A stretch of DNA of 64,000 nucleotides from Rhizoctonia solani (GCF_016906535.1 NC_057374.1:930001-994000), one strand, 5' to 3'; shown: positions 1 to 13,170, numbered from the stretch's first letter. The notes: generated by a model from the letters alone, not told the origin. Program-made: numbers and translations.

Positions 1-947
1 ACGGCAGCATCACCAGGGCTTCCGATGCTGATGCTGATTACGCTAGGACGTTGTGTTGACATTGCCGTTGAGTTGCCCAGTTGATCCCAGCGACCAAGTC
101 ACTATTCCAGCCCGAGTTATCATCTCCCAGCACTTTGACTGCGACGATAGAAGCAGCTTTGGCGACGCCAAATCGTTTCCCGGCAATTGTACCGGCGATA
201 TGGGTCCCGTGTCCATGACCATCGGTGTCATTATATGGGCCAAACGTAGCGCCCCATCCTGCTCGGCCACCAAAATCGACGTGTTGGGTGTTCACACCCG
301 TGTCTAGAACGTAAACGTCCACTCCAGCACCGGAAGGTTTGCGCTCGAATACGTAATTTAGTTTGTCGACCTTTGAACCTCGGCGTAGTTTCGTTTTGCG
401 GCTGACACGGGAAATGCCCCAGGGTGCATCCGTTCTGGGGTGGGTTTCAGAACTCTGAAAATAGATTTTTTAGCTCATTGGAGTTGGCTTACTGTTTGAG
501 CCCGCGGTAGCCCTCACAGCGTTGGTCCTCGACCACCATAGCGACGTCGGGCGACTTGGAAAGTTGTGCAACTCTGTCATCGCTAAGGTGCGCGGTGTAG
601 CCGTTGAGCGCTGGGCAAGGACATTGAGGTCGTGCATACAACTAACTGACTGATTAGTCTGCTCACCATTATAACTGCTTGTAACACTAAGCACCGATAG
701 AGACCCGGCGGTGATCTTGGCACGCTGTCCATCTACCCACGCCATGTGAGTGCGTCGATTCGTTTCCTCTTTGAGAAGGACCTGTTGGTGCATTGTTAAT
801 ATAAAAAGTGAACGTTTCACTTATTAGTATACTTACAATATATCGTTTGTCGCCCTCGACTCGAGGGATAGCGGTAGCATAGACATTTTCCCCTAATAGG
901 GATAGGGCAGCAAGTGCTGCAACAAGGTACGATGTAAATCCGCGCAT
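1..947 (-). CDS. Subtilisin-like serine protease (peptidase S8, proteinase K type), 3' end cut by window
   Basis: Secreted endopeptidase precursor. The ATG at 947 opens a signal peptide (MRGFTSYLVAALAALSLLG), followed by an inhibitor I9-type propeptide (RYIVLLKEETN...) and the start of the S8 catalytic domain. The catalytic Asp lies in VYVLDTGVN and the catalytic His in GHGTHIAGTIAG. The Ser region lies beyond the window edge. Exons are about 837-947, 667-781, 493-610 and 1-454, with short GT-AG introns. Near position 67-70 the frame is lost by one base: the nominal frame runs to a stop, while the next frame continues with the family-like stretch TAMSTQRPSVISISIGSPGD. This fits a missing A in a short A run. 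Family assignment is firm; whether the frameshift is real is doubtful. Confidence 0.9.
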
Positions 948-1620
948 CGAGAGGCGGTTTGAGAGGGTAGGCGTTCGGTTTGCCGCGGGGGTTTTATAGC
1001 GTGCGCACAGCAGGCCTCGACCCTGGGTGGTTGCCCACTGAACACGGCTAGAGCTCACCGCCTCTGTACCTGGCATTAAGCCCCTGGGTAGGGCACAGCC
1101 ACCGCTACGAGACAAGCAGTGCAAATAGGGCGAGAGTACAGCACACAAAGATAGATATGGGGCCATCGGTGAGCTAACTTTAGTCGAAAAGCGAGGGTGC
1201 TCGGCGAGCAGAGGCCCCTCATGTTGCAAAGATGCTATGGCTCCGATGAAGCTCCCAGTTCACTGGATGTCTGTTCAGTTCTCGAATGGGTCAACAAGAA
1301 AGTACAAGTGAATTGATCCTCATTATGCAAAAGTTGGTCGCATGTAGTGGCCTTGATTTTGGGCGACCAGTCAACTCAAGTCCAGAGCAACAGACCAAGT
1401 GAACCTCGCAGCCTGATTTAGGTAATGCATGAGACACAAGTGAGCGGTTTGCCTAGTTCGCATGTGGCTCCCGTATTGTTTACATATGGACGTGTATTAA
1501 AAATATGTATACGAGACACAAGAAAACGCGTTAGCGCTCGGATGACATAATCAGTCACGTCATACAAAACATCGGGTTCCCCGCAAAACGCCCAAACTCA
1601 TCCCACAACCGTGAACTAGG

Positions 1621-4599
1621 ATGTGGGGGGTAAACGCAGGCCTTGCATGGCTTGCAGCCACGACGCAGCTTTCTTTCCGACCTTATGATGCTCAACCAAT
1701 ACTGAAAGCTCCCAAAGTACCCGGTGCCCGCTCCGATTTCAAGCTCGTCGAAGGCAAACATATCTTGTCGCCCAAGACAATGCTTGAACTTCCGAGGCCA
1801 GGTAATGGTGTAGCCAACTCGGCGGGGGATCTTACTTTGGTACCTCTGAGCCAATATGGATTCGACGAAAACCGGTGAGCGAGTATGTGATGAAATTCTG
1901 TCCACTCCTAATGTATTATTTAGCACGAACAAAACGATTTATATTATTCCTCTTCAATCGACTGTCAATCCTGTTGAGCTCCCCTTGTTTGACGGGGGTG
2001 AGGCCTTCTGGATCGACGACCGCACCATCGGTCATGTTCGTCCTGGTTCCGAGGGAAAGAGTTCTCAGGAGCTCTATGCAGTTTCGGTTGAATACACCGT
2101 CGATACTACAACCGTAACGCCCAAGTCTCCCGTTCGTGTTGGTGCATTCCCCGACGCACAGCTTTCCAACTTCAAATACTCTAAATCTGGAGCTCTGGTG
2201 TTCTCTGCTTATGTCTACGAGGACCGCAATTTGTCGTCCGTTCGTGAACAAGACGAAAAATGGAGGAACCGTGGGAACACTGCTCTTGTATACGACGAGA
2301 ACTTTGTGCGCCATTGGGATGAGGTAAGTTGATGGCGTGATTTAGCCCATCAAACTCGAGCTAACTGTAAATTTAGTATCGTGGCCCCAAACGCCAGGCT
2401 CTTTTCAGCGTGGACCTCAAGAAGAACAAAGGCGAATGGACACTCGGCGAGGAAGTCTTTGCTCTCCAACTTCCTCAACACGTGAGCTCCTTTCGAGCAA
2501 GTTTAGTCATTGACTGACTCCTCTGGCTTTAGAGCACTCCTGTCGAGCCGTTTGGCGGCGCAGAGGACTTTGATGTCTCGGAAACCCATGTCCTTTATAC
2601 CACAAAGGACCCCAAGTATGTTGCCAGATCCTTTAGCCTACCATTTGTGTTTAACGTCCCTGTAGTGTTCCCGAAGCTCTTCACACTCGCCAAAACGTTT
2701 ATTTGGCTCCTCTTCGCCCGGCTCCCGGTTCTGACCTCGTCCGTGAGCTCACGAGCGGTATCCAAGGAGCCACGCACAACCCTGTGCTCAGCAAAGATGG
2801 CAAGAAGGCAGCCTGGGCTGAGATGGAGCGTGATGGATATGAGAGTGACAGGTGAGTGGATGAAAGATTTGCGCCGTACTTCATTCCTAATATCGTGGTG
2901 AAAGGTCCAAGCTTGTTGTGTACGATATCGAGGCAGGAGTGCGGTTTACTATTACCGATAATTGGGATCAATCTGTGGCCGATTTGACTGTGAGCACATA
3001 GCTATTCTTGAAACACTAATGGTCTAATATTGGGCTCTCGTCAGTTCACGCCCGATGGAAAGTCGATCATTTTCACCTCTGGCCACAACGCCAAGATCTT
3101 GTTGTACACCATTCCAGTTCCTCCGACACCTGCCCATTCAGATATGCATCTCCCAGTGGTCATCCCTATTGCTCTCACCACCAAGCACGCTGCGACGAAC
3201 CCTCAGGCTCTCCCCGGAGGACGTGTTTCATTTACCTCTTCCTCTCTTAAATCCCCTAACGATATCTTTGTGCTTTCTGGGCTTGACACCGACTCGGCAG
3301 TTCCTCATAAAATCGAAATCAAGCGCGTCTCCAAGTTCACCGAGGACAAGCTTTCTGACCTTGGTTTGAGTGAGCCTGAGGAGTTCTGGTTCACGGGAGC
3401 CAAGGACAAAAGGGTTCAAGGATGGATTGTTCGCCCTCCTGGTCTTACTAAGGGCAAGAAGTATCCTGTTGTGTTGCTCATCCATGGTGGACCTCAAAGC
3501 GCTTGGGAAGACAACTGGAGCACGCGTTGGAACCCTCAAGTCTTTGCTCAGCAAGGATACGTCGTCGTGACGATCAATCCTACAGGTAGCACCACTTTTG
3601 GTCAAGGTGATTTAGTTATTTCTACGAGCACTTACAGATCAACTAACAATGCAACGATATATTCCAGAATTTACCGATGCTATTGCCGAGGATTGGGGAG
3701 GAAGGCCATTTGAAGACCTTCGCAAGGGCTGGAAACACGTTTTGGATAACTATGAAGAAGTAAGTCCAATGAGAATAGCCGTATAAATTGTCAATTAATC
3801 TATTGGTAGGTCGATGGTGACCGCGCTGTTGCCGCTGGTGCTAGCTGGGGTGGATATGCCATCAAGTACGTTACTAGAACTCATCAATTGAATACCAAGG
3901 CTAAATCATTCCCAGCTGGATTCAGAGCCACCCCGAGTGGAACTTCAACTTCAAGGCTCTTGTCTGCCATGACGGGGTAACTCATCTTACTATGGTCAAT
4001 TTCTGAATACGCTAACACCGCATCTAGGTCTTTGATACTGTTTACAACGGTTTTGCGACTGACGAACTCTACTTCGTACGTACACACTCACTCTGTTCTT
4101 GTCTGTTTACTGACGCCAGGCTAGTTCAACCATGACTTTGGTGGCCCGCCATGGAGCCGCCGTGGTCGCGAAGCAGCCGAGAAGTAAGTCACATAGTTCC
4201 TAGGCGCAATGGCGATGCTTACGCTTGTTCGGCTAGGTTCAATCCCGTAAACCGTGTCTCGCACTGGAGTACTCCTCAGCTTATCATCCATGGAAGCCGT
4301 GACTACCGTCTCGCTGAAACGGAAGGCCTCAGCGTCTTCAACGCGCTTCAATCGTAAGTCATTGTGTCCTGATGCTAATGCGATGCACTGAATGATTTAT
4401 CACCAGGCGCGGAATCCCGAGCCGAATTGTTATTTTCCCTGATGAGAACCATTGGGTGCTCAAGCCAGGCAACTCCCTCAAGTGGCACTACGAGGTCAGT
4501 GTGATATCGCGCGCAGGGCAGGATATTTGACTAATACCGATTCCTCCCGGGCAGGTGTTCCGTTGGTTCGACCAATGGGTTGGAACAGATAAGGAGTAA
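1621..4599 (+). CDS. DPP5: Dipeptidyl peptidase 5-like (prolyl oligopeptidase family S9)
   Basis: Serine exopeptidase that releases N-terminal dipeptides; fungal DPP5 enzymes are normally secreted. An N-terminal beta-propeller region is followed by an alpha/beta-hydrolase domain containing [15 protein letters not shown], the nucleophile motif GASWGGYA, the acid motif HGSRDYRL and the His motif PDENHW, so the full Ser-Asp-His triad is present. Fifteen exons were traced: 1621-1874, 1924-2323, 2377-2481, 2533-2615, 2666-2851, 2905-2989, 3045-3606, 3668-3759, 3810-3865, 3916-3976, 4028-4075, 4125-4183, 4237-4353, 4407-4494, 4555-4599. All junctions keep the frame. The start is uncertain: ATG 1621 gives only a weak hydrophobic leader ([16 protein letters not shown]), so a further 5' exon with the signal peptide may be missing. 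The stop is TAA. Confidence 0.93.
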
Positions 4600-5059
4600 G
4601 CAGAGGAAGAAAGTTTAGTAGCATGCAGTATTGCGTGCTTTGATTACAATGTGCCTCGAGTTTCCTTATAGTGCTTTTGTACTGGTCTCAAATGTGGACG
4701 AATGTGATATTTATCTTCGAGGCTTATTCTGAGTGGTCCGGCTAAGCCGGCTCTTTCCACCGCAATTTACCGAGATTTCCACTAGCATAATCTCTCATCT
4801 TATCAGATATGAAGGGATCAGGAACGCAGAAGATCGAGCATCAGTCGCCATCGCACCGGTAATGACCACCACCACGAAGCCCAGCCAACTCATAAAGGGA
4901 TTCGTTCCCGAGACATTCCTTCCTTCCTGCCTCAGTTCGCTCCTCTCTGTCGCACACTACTGTGTTGCCAATCGTTTCAAATTTTATTCTTGAGGATATA
5001 AATTTGTCTAGTAAAGAGCCGCTCATCTTGGTTGCCACTTGTCTCCTCTTACGACCACG

Positions 5060-6188
5060 ATGCAAACTGCCGAAGTTCCACCTCCGAGCCCTTCCTTTGA
5101 GCCCAACGATAGCCCCGATGCGATTGACTACACGCAGAATATCTCGACTTTGCTGCGCACAAGCACCAAGAGAGCCCACAACGCTGTCCACCACTCAGAG
5201 CTTGCCGGCAAACTGCTTCGTGGCGAACTCCCAAAGAATGAATACATCTATTTTATGATGCTCTTATGGAGGGTCTACAAGTGAGCCCTTGCTGCCCTGT
5301 CCTTTTATACTATTGTTAAGCTCAGAGTTGTTTCAGTGCGATCGAAGAAGGGCTAGAGACCCATTCGACAAACCCGGTGCTGGCACCAACATACCGACCG
5401 GCGTTGCTAAGCCGAGCAGGCTGTCTCTCCGCAGACATCGCATACTTACTCGACACGACCGAAGACGCATGGCAATCAACGCCCCTTTACCGCTCCCTCA
5501 TCTCCGCTCCCCCCGCAGGCTTGCGCGATTACGTCGCTCATTTGGAGCAACTTGCCGTTTCCAAGGACTCGACTGACAACTCGCGGCTCTTGGCGCACGC
5601 ATATGTGCGGTACCTTGGAGATTTGAGTGGCGGTCAGAGTATTCGTAATCGAATGGCCAAGGCATATGATCTTCCCGATACCGGGGCCGGTGCGAGCTTC
5701 TACGATTTCGGCTCGTTGCAAGGGAGCGCAGGCACGGAGAGAAAAGGGCAAGCCAGGGAGAATTACTCAAGATTAAAGAGTGGTACAGGGCAGGAATGAA
5801 TGAAGCTGTTGGCGACGACAGGGCATTGAAAGGTGCGTCAAAGTAGACGCATCCGTCCCCCACGTATTTCTAATTCGTAACGAGTGTAGAGGCGCTTGTC
5901 CAAGAAGCGAACCTGGCCTTTGATTTCAACCGACGCATCTTTGAGGATGTCGCAACCGCCACAAAGGACACCGAGCCCTCCGACTATACCTCCCAGTCCA
6001 AAGTGGTGTTTGATGACTCCCAGGCGCCAGAAGAGAATACCTACCCTATCTCGTCGGTCGTGGCATTTGTCATGGCTCTTGCACTTGCTCATTTCACACT
6101 CGTTGTGGGTGGCTTTACCGGAGCTAGGGGAACTGAGAAGTTCGAGAGCTTTGTACTCTGGCTCAGGGGAATTGCTGGTCAATCATGA
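5060..6188 (+). CDS. HMX1: Heme oxygenase, copy 1 (C-terminal membrane anchor; one frameshift)
   Basis: Oxidative cleavage of heme to biliverdin, CO and iron, probably at the ER membrane. The N-terminal segment has the proximal-His region (STKRAHNAVHHSEL). The family signature HAYVRYLGDLSGGQ follows, and the C terminus holds a hydrophobic anchor (VVAFVMALALAHFTLVVGG). Exons are 5060-5280, 5337-5832 and 5890-6188; both introns lie at the same positions and phases as in the second copy at 22922-23979. In exon 2 the frame breaks at about 5736-5741. The nominal frame stops at 5799, but the next frame continues with ELLKIKEWYRAGMNEA, matching the paralogue, so one base is missing. The start ATG at 5060 was chosen because it matches the first exon of the paralogue. 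Either an assembly indel or a recent inactivation. Confidence 0.9.
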
Positions 6189-7081
6189 TTTCTCGATTTT
6201 GTGCTTTTATGGGCTTGGCTGGTTATATATTATACCAGGGTTAGGAATAGAGTTTCCTGTGTTGAACTGTGTCATTATTAATGTAATTCTGGTTATATTC
6301 GAGTTTTATCGCGAGTGACTACCGAGCGAGAGTATCGTTTTAAGAGCATTGAATGTATCTAGTAATTTTCCAAACCATTTGCAACCAATTCCAACAGAGT
6401 ACCACCCTAGCTCAATCCGAACACAATGTGGGGGTATATGGAGCACCACATAACGGTATGTGCACTTTACAGACACTAAATTCAGTATTGGTGAATAGTT
6501 TGATCATAATGCAAAGACAGATTGTGCCTCTGCTCTTCCTTCTTGCTTTTCCACGCCGTATAGCTTGGCTCGGGCTCTGTGACTCAAGTGCGGTCCTTGT
6601 ACACCGGGAACGGGCATTAACGATTATCGACTAGATATATATAGGAACCTCTGCCGGGGCCCTCATGTATCGGCTTAACAGAATGGCCGGCACCGGTGAA
6701 CCGACAACCGCGCGCAATCTGTGTACCGCGTTGAGTGTCGACACCCATCATCGATTAAGTAATATAGGTCGCCTATATCAAAAGCACTACTCACTGCATT
6801 GTGATCAGAGTTGAGTTACGCACATGTGCCCGCCCATCGTTGGCGTAGATGTATACCACCGGACCCCGGGGATAGTTCTTTTTAAGAAAATAACGAAGGA
6901 AATACAGGGATATTGTAACAATCGCATAGCCTGAGTTTGGAGGTTTGTATTCAAGCCAATCTAATGGCGTGATGCACCTCTAAGATTGTGTGTTCACTGT
7001 AATTTCAAGAGGTAATATATAGTCATTTTGGGAAATAAAAAAATGTCTCGAGCCACTGCGATGAAAAAAAGTATTTCCTTT
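6189..7081. other. Intergenic, heme oxygenase 1 to tRNA-Lys
   Basis: AT-rich spacer of about 0.9 kb with no supported gene. The short open frames here have no recognisable domain and no splice structure. The right end (about 7047-7075) holds A-rich runs that form the Pol III terminator of the adjacent minus-strand tRNA. Confidence 0.6.
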
Positions 7082-7163
7082 AGCCTAACGTGGGGGTCGA
7101 ACCCACAACCTTGAGATGACATCAATTAAGAGTCTCACGCTCTACCGATTGAGCTAGCCAGGC
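7082..7163 (-). tRNA. tRNA-Lys(CUU), 9-nt intron (copy A)
   Basis: On the minus strand it folds as a complete tRNA. The acceptor arm is GCCTGGC paired with GTTAGGC. The A box contains TAGCTCAATCGG and the B box GGTTCGACCCC. The anticodon stem TGAGA/TCTCA holds the loop CTCTTAA, with anticodon CUU. A 9-nt intron (attgatgtc) sits after position 37. A run of seven T residues downstream on the same strand is the Pol III terminator. No CCA is encoded, as expected in eukaryotes. The mature sequence is identical to the four other copies in this window. Confidence 0.95.
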
Positions 7164-7281
7164 GGCATAATTTTCCACACAACAAACAATCAATTACTAA
7201 GCGTTTTGAACAACGTAAGAAACTATATATGTATTAATCATATCTTCTTATAAGATCCCATTCTGTTCCAGCTTCCCCGAT

Positions 7282-9086
7282 TCAGGCGCTGTTTATCATT
7301 TCGACTTCCATCAGCTACATTTGCGATCAATTTATTAATCTAACTAAACTCAGTTGGAGCCAACAGGTACTCACACCATTTTTGACCTGAGTGGCTTTCG
7401 GTCGGTCACCAGGTTCGTAAGCAAAGCACCGCTTCAATAGCTCCCACATCTTAGATTTAGCTTCATCCTTCTGAAGAACATGACCAAAATTAGGCTGAAG
7501 AGGTTGCCTCCTCGCCGATAAAACTTCTACAATAACTAAAACCTCCGATTTGTCTGCGAATGGAAGTTGTCCAGTCATAACGTTCTGCATGGGTATGGTC
7601 AAACATCTTCGATACATGACGTCCCTGACTAGAACTTACAAATATTGTCTAGGATATAAATTAGGATGTAAGTTACCCATCTACTTCGACACACGTATAT
7701 ATGAATACCTACCATTCCAAGAGCATACACATCACTCTCTTTTGTAAAGGGATTTTCTCCCCCCATTATCTCCGGCGCCTGGATATTCGCTCAGCATACA
7801 TGTAATGTAATTTAGTGGAGCAAACTTACTGCAAACCTCACAGTGAAGCCAAAGGAATGGGTTTGTGTGAAGTTGAGGGTGGTAGAAAGAGTGGATGAAG
7901 CACTGCCAAAATCGCCAAGCTGAGGCCGTCCTTGGTTTGTCATAAGTACGTTGTCCTAAACCCATGCATTTTAGTGGTATATTGTTTACAAGTGCTGAAA
8001 CTATTTACCGGTTTGATGTCGCCATGTACCTTGAGAGAAGAGATATAAGATGTCATCAGATAACTGGAATCTTGGAACCTACAATTCCATTTTGATGTAG
8101 ATATTCAACAGCGGTTGCTAGTTCAATGCACTAAGCAACATCAGCATGCGTGCATTCCCTACATTTACAACCTATTGCTTACGATTTGAAGTGGCGTTTG
8201 CGATAGACCACGTAGAACATGCTGCTTTAGAGAGCCCGATCCCATCCAAGGGGTAACCAGTGCAATATGTTCTCGGAAGCGGGCAAACCCAAGTATCGGT
8301 AATACACCTGGGTGTTCGCAGCGTGACCAATTGTATATCTCTCGGGCCGCACGCTAAATATACGGGTTTGAGTTGCTGAAAAAACAGGTCACAGTCAAAT
8401 GTGGATACCTTGAGATTTTTTCCGTGACCTGATTCATTGGTCTCATATCCGTTCAACGGCTCGATACACTTCAATGCAATCACCCTTCCGTCCTTAAGGA
8501 CACCTCGATAAACCACCCCAAAGCCTCCTCTAGTGAAGGGAGAAGAGCTGCAATATCGTAGGTCAAGTATGGTGGTAATATCCTGACATCGGTGCTGGAC
8601 GAGGCAAGCTGAAATGCACTCGGAATTCTGAATGCGCGAAAAGATGGAAATCAGCTTCAGCATGATTGTCGGCTAGATAGCATACCATTTTGCTACTCAG
8701 AATCGTCGTTCTTGAACGATTTGAGGATATCCAAGGCAGCAGAGGCGGCCCTAGAATTGAGTTGGTTGTCGAACACAATCTCAAGCTAGATATGAAAGTA
8801 ACCAACCGTTTTCTAGATTGGATAATCCATGTAATTCCCCCAAATTGGCGCCAATATGTAGCAGCTCAACTAGCATTTGGTATACTGGTACTAATAAGTT
8901 CAAAAGATGTAGCCTTGAGGGCAAGCATATATGCAGTAAGGGTGTCGTAGGTTTTGTGGTTATATGCGTTATGAACTTACAATAGTCCATACACAATGAT
9001 GTGATAGACATAATGGTCCAAAGTCTGATCGAGTAGTTCTATGGTGTTGGTGAGAGTGACGTTGGAAGTAAGCTGATACTTACCAT
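7282..9086 (-). CDS. TKL-like serine/threonine protein kinase with alpha-helical N-terminal region
   Basis: Eukaryotic protein kinase with every core motif visible across several short exons. These are the glycine loop TRGGFGVVYRG, the VAIK-like segment VIALKCIEPLNG, the catalytic loop VHGDIKPDNVLM, the DFG motif LGDFGSASS, the APE motif APEIMGGENPF, and the C-lobe segment KRCFAYEPGDRPKATQV. The catalytic Asp is preceded by Gly instead of Arg, so it is a non-RD kinase, as in many Agaricomycete TKL-like expansions. The upstream exons encode a Leu-rich helical segment (YQMLVELLHIGANLGEL). My best start is the ATG at 9084-9086, immediately followed by a GTAAGT donor, giving a first coding exon of just the start codon; this keeps frame into the next exons but is not proven. 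The last exon ends LMEVEMINSA, stop at 7282. Substrate unknown. Confidence 0.82.
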
Positions 9087-10593
9087 GTCGGTCCTACTAG
9101 TGCCGGGGTTGTTGGTAAATAGTGGGGATGGGCGCGTATATATATGTTAGCGATCAATTTAGTTCGAACCCTATATTTTAAATTCCGCGATCAATCCGAA
9201 GCCACTTCGTAGAGGGAATCAAGGAAGCCAACTCGAACACCCTTGCAGCTCGTGTAATCAGGCCTGATTACAAGCGCTGCCCCCCCTTTGATTGAAAGCC
9301 ATATATCTCCCGCACTAGACATGATGAAGAATCAACAAAAATAGGCGATGTGCATACATACATGAAGTTATATATGTTGAATTAAATAATTACACACCAG
9401 TTTGTGAGAAGCTAGCTGTATCAGTGCTTTCTGAGTATGAAATTGAACGGCATCTACGCAGACATAATGCGAAGCTTTGACTCTATATAGACTGAGGGGT
9501 GTATACCCTAGACTACCGTAGAGGCCATTGTCTATACGGCGCACGATGTAGCAGCGCCTTTTTCCCTGATAGTCTACTGTACTATGATCGGGCCTGACCA
9601 GGTCTTGAGTAATTTATGGGCCGTATGGATACAATTGAGGAACCTTTATGAGTTTAGGTTATGAGAGGCAGACATCCCTATATGTACATGTATAGTGTAC
9701 CTATTCTTCCTACTGCTACTAACATATTTTCTTTTCGTCAGCTACCGTATATATATACGTGTGTGTGTCGAATCAGGTTCAACCCAGTCCGCAAAGTAGA
9801 TGCATAATAAGGATGTTGAATGTGAGGCTTCAGGTCATAAATTGTTAAGAGGTACAGTCGTCAATTGGCGTATTCGGTATATTCTATCTACCGGTCATAG
9901 GGGCATAGTCAGGTACTGGCGATGTATATGCCTAAATTAGCTTTGCGAATGATCCCTGGATCTGTGGCATATACTGAACGGGCGGGGTCTGTCCAGTCCA
10001 CATATAGAGGAAAACCTGCTATCGAGCTCCCACCTCACCCTGCCCCTTTTCGGAAATGCATGGAAGGCAACTCACATACAGTGGCACACGAGTATGGCTC
10101 TGTTCTTTCCACGCAGAAGGCCACACCTCGTGGAGAACTCCAGCCATCATGTCCCTTTTCACTCTCTTCTACTTCAACTAGAGCCAAGAAAATGACAACA
10201 GAGCAATAACTAAATTGAAAAAGTCGTAACACTTCGTGACATGATGAATAAAAACCAATGCCAGCAGACCACACATACCAGAGCAGACAATCAGAGTGAG
10301 AGAGAGAAATACAACTACTTTCCTTCTAAGTACACATACCACCTGTCCTTCCTTCCCCCTACCTTCCACGCATTAGGCCACATTTCTCACGGGCAGCAAG
10401 ATACACGAATAAAGAAAAGAAAAAAAAAGAAAAAAAAGCGTAAAACGGAACGACGACGGACGCGAGCGGTACATGGGATAAAAAAAAAGTGCGAGATCAA
10501 CTTGAAGGGTATCATCCACAGAGCAACTCGATGTTTTTTTGTGGTTTGTGTTTATCATAAGAGTGATGCCAGTCCCCCCGGTTCAATCTCGCG
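9087..10593. other. Intergenic, kinase 5' side to FHA gene 3' side
   Basis: About 1.5 kb between the kinase start and the FHA-gene stop. No gene could be supported. It includes a short alternating TA/GT stretch near 9750-9770. A-rich runs near 10416-10440 and 10479-10487 fall within the probable 3' untranslated region of the FHA gene when read on the minus strand. Confidence 0.5.
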
Positions 10594-13170
10594 CTAGTCC
10601 TTGACTCGATGGGTCATCATCCACGCGCCTACGCCAATCGCGACGACAGCCACCGCCGCAGCGCTCAACACTGGAGCGGGCTTTTCGACGAGACCGGCGC
10701 CGATGGAGGTTAGAATGATGCCCACCACCACACCCAACAAAATACGCACCACGTCCTTCACGCTCCCCGTTGGCCCGAGTTTAGATACCACGGCCGTTCC
10801 GGCGCTCGGCGTCGAGTCTGTGGATTCGGTCTGGGTAGTACTAGATGCCGTCGCAGGTTTAGAACTCGCCACCGACTTGGAAAGTACCGTTCGTTTCGTT
10901 TCGTCCTCTTCCTCGCCCTCGTCTTCAGACGGACTCGTCGCACGGGTCGAGAAGCTCGCGCGGGTCATGCTCGAGGCCAGGGACGAGTTGTCTTCCCCGC
11001 TCGAGCCCCGACTCGAGCGTTTGCGCACACGTTTGCGGACGTCCAGGGTAGGGCCGGCGCTCTGCATGGCGTCCAGAGTCGAAGTCGAGGAATCAGAGGC
11101 AAGACCGGAGATGGCGCGGACGGCGTCGGCACGGGTACGATCGGTTCGTCTGAGTCCCTCGAGTTCGGCGCTGACATGGTCTTCAACATTAGTCACACGG
11201 TTCCCAACCTGGCTGACCAAGCCGTCCAGATCGCCCACGCGAGCATCGACGTCACCGACCCGGTTATCGATGTGCTCGATTCGGGAAGAGACTTCTTCAA
11301 TGCGGGCCGAGAGCTTTTCGAGTTGGGAACCCATCGTGGAATCGACGGGACGGGATTCGACCTGGTTTATCCGAGTATCAACTTGACCGAGCTGGGACCT
11401 GATTGCCTCAAGATCTTCGCGCACCGATGAATCAGGCTTGCTCCCTGAAGCTGCCTGGTTGTCTACAACCGCCTTGAACTGCTCGAGCGCAGCGGCCAAC
11501 GTCCGCTTGTCGGCCTCGCGATCTTCCTCCGTCTTGGCGCGCCAGGCGTCCCAGCGATGCTCCATCTCGCGCATCAGCTCGCTCTTGACGAGTTGGGCGA
11601 TATCGCTCTCCGCGGAGATGTCGGACTTGACCCCGAGCTGACCACCGAGAACCCGAGCGGCGCGTTGTTCCTCTTCGAGCGCGATCACCTTGGCTTCGAG
11701 TGCGGCAATGGTGCTCGAGGCGCGTTCGGCGTGGGTCTGGAGGCCCTGGGAAAGGGTGATGGCCTGCTCGAGTTGAGCGGTGAGTGCCTCGAGGCGTTCG
11801 GATAGTATTGCGTTTTGTTCGGCCGCGTGCAGCGCGTTCTGTTCCGCCGTCCGAATAGCCTCGGTGAGACTCGGTTGATGGCGGGCGTCATCGAGCATGG
11901 CCATAGGCTCTGGAGTCTTGGGTCTCCCGAGAGACCGAGCAGCAGCGTGTTCTTCCTCTTCAGGAACAATTGTACACACACTTCGAGCATCGGAATCATC
12001 GTCGAATTCTTCCTGTCTCGAGTCGAGCAAGTTGCCGCCGTGTTCACCGAGATCTCCTTCCTCGAGTTGGAGAGGAGAGCGGTTTCGGGAAAGCATCTCG
12101 CGCATGGAGCCGACTTCACGCTTGATAGCCTCGTGTTCCTCCACGAGTCGGTCGAGGGCGCGAATCTTGTCGACATGAGCCTGGAGCGAAGACTGGGTCT
12201 CGCGCAGCTGTGTTTGCATGGCGGATACATCGGCTTCGGCAGTGGGCTGTCGTACGGGGGGAATGAGCTGGTGCTGGGGTGGTGGCGGTGGCTACATGGC
12301 AACAGATCAGAGGCGGGTTGAAACCATCGACTAGTTAGACTCACGATGGTGCCCCCACCCATGGTATCTTGAATGTCGTTCATTGCGGTAGTGAGACTCT
12401 GTAGCTCTTGACCCGTCTCGCGGGAACGCTGGAGCTCCATTTGAAGTTTATTAAGAATATGATCGAACGATAAGCCCTTGGAGCCGGGACGAGCCTGGCC
12501 TTGACCCAGACCGCCGAGGCCACCGAGCTGGGTGTTGTTGCCGCTCAGAGGGCCCTGTTGTCTGCGCGCAATGGCCTGTGCTTGCTGGGCTGCGTGTTGC
12601 TGGTGTTGGTGCTGCTGCTGAGCAAACAGGGCTTGCTGCTGGTGTTGCAAATGGGCATGGTGCTCTCTGGCAGCCGCCTGGGCATCTTCGGGAGTCAATA
12701 CGACAAAGACACGAGTAGCGACCTTGTGGTGGATGATAGTCTTGTTGTCCTCGCCGACAATATCGATCCCAAACTCGACAATATCTTCAGACTTGAGCTC
12801 ACATGGCTCGGATTCAACCGACTCGGCAGAGAGACGGTCACCATTAATAAAAGTACCATTGGATGACTTGACGTCTTTGATGTATATCTGATTAGGGGGT
12901 GTGTTGTTGGCGTCATCGCTCGAAAAAAAATACAACAAAAAATCTGACTTTGCCGTTTTCCTCCCAGACCTCTGCGTGTTGGCGCGAGAGGACCTTGGAG
13001 TCAAAGTATCCGTTGCGTTCGCCTGGAACGGTCTTTGCGTTCGTCTGACGACCGATTTTCACGCGCACTCCACCGCCAAGTGCAATTTGTTTGGGGACAA
13101 ATGTGTCGTTGAGGGGATACAGATACAGTGCTGGGCATGCGGGAGGAGGCTGCATCTGGTAAGGAGCCAT
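10594..13170 (-). CDS. FHA-domain, coiled-coil, tail-anchored protein (SLMAP / Far10 / Vps64-like)
   Basis: Probable membrane-tethered STRIPAK/FAR-complex component by architecture. The N-terminal FHA domain has the phosphothreonine-binding landmarks KIGRQ, LSRQHAEVW and DVKSSNGTFING. Next come a Gln/His-rich stretch (HLQHQQQALFAQQQHQHQQ) and long coiled coils (ETQSSLQAHVDKIRALDRLV, then many heptads). Near the C terminus are two hydrophobic segments (IILTSIGAGLVE and LSAAAVAVVAIGVGAWMM) ending in a short basic tail, which indicates a C-terminal anchor. Three exons: 12949-13170, 12345-12887 and 10594-12291; all junctions are in frame. The FHA core is interrupted by the first intron between NGK and IYIKDVK. 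It is divergent from the BBC1-like gene across about 380 bp. The exact complex partner is inferred from domain order only. Confidence 0.87.

Noticed and set aside
5736..5741. Interpretation of heme oxygenase 1 as a true pseudogene
   Set aside because: Only one single-base change and the rest is conserved; similar indels affect essential genes here, so error is the better explanation.
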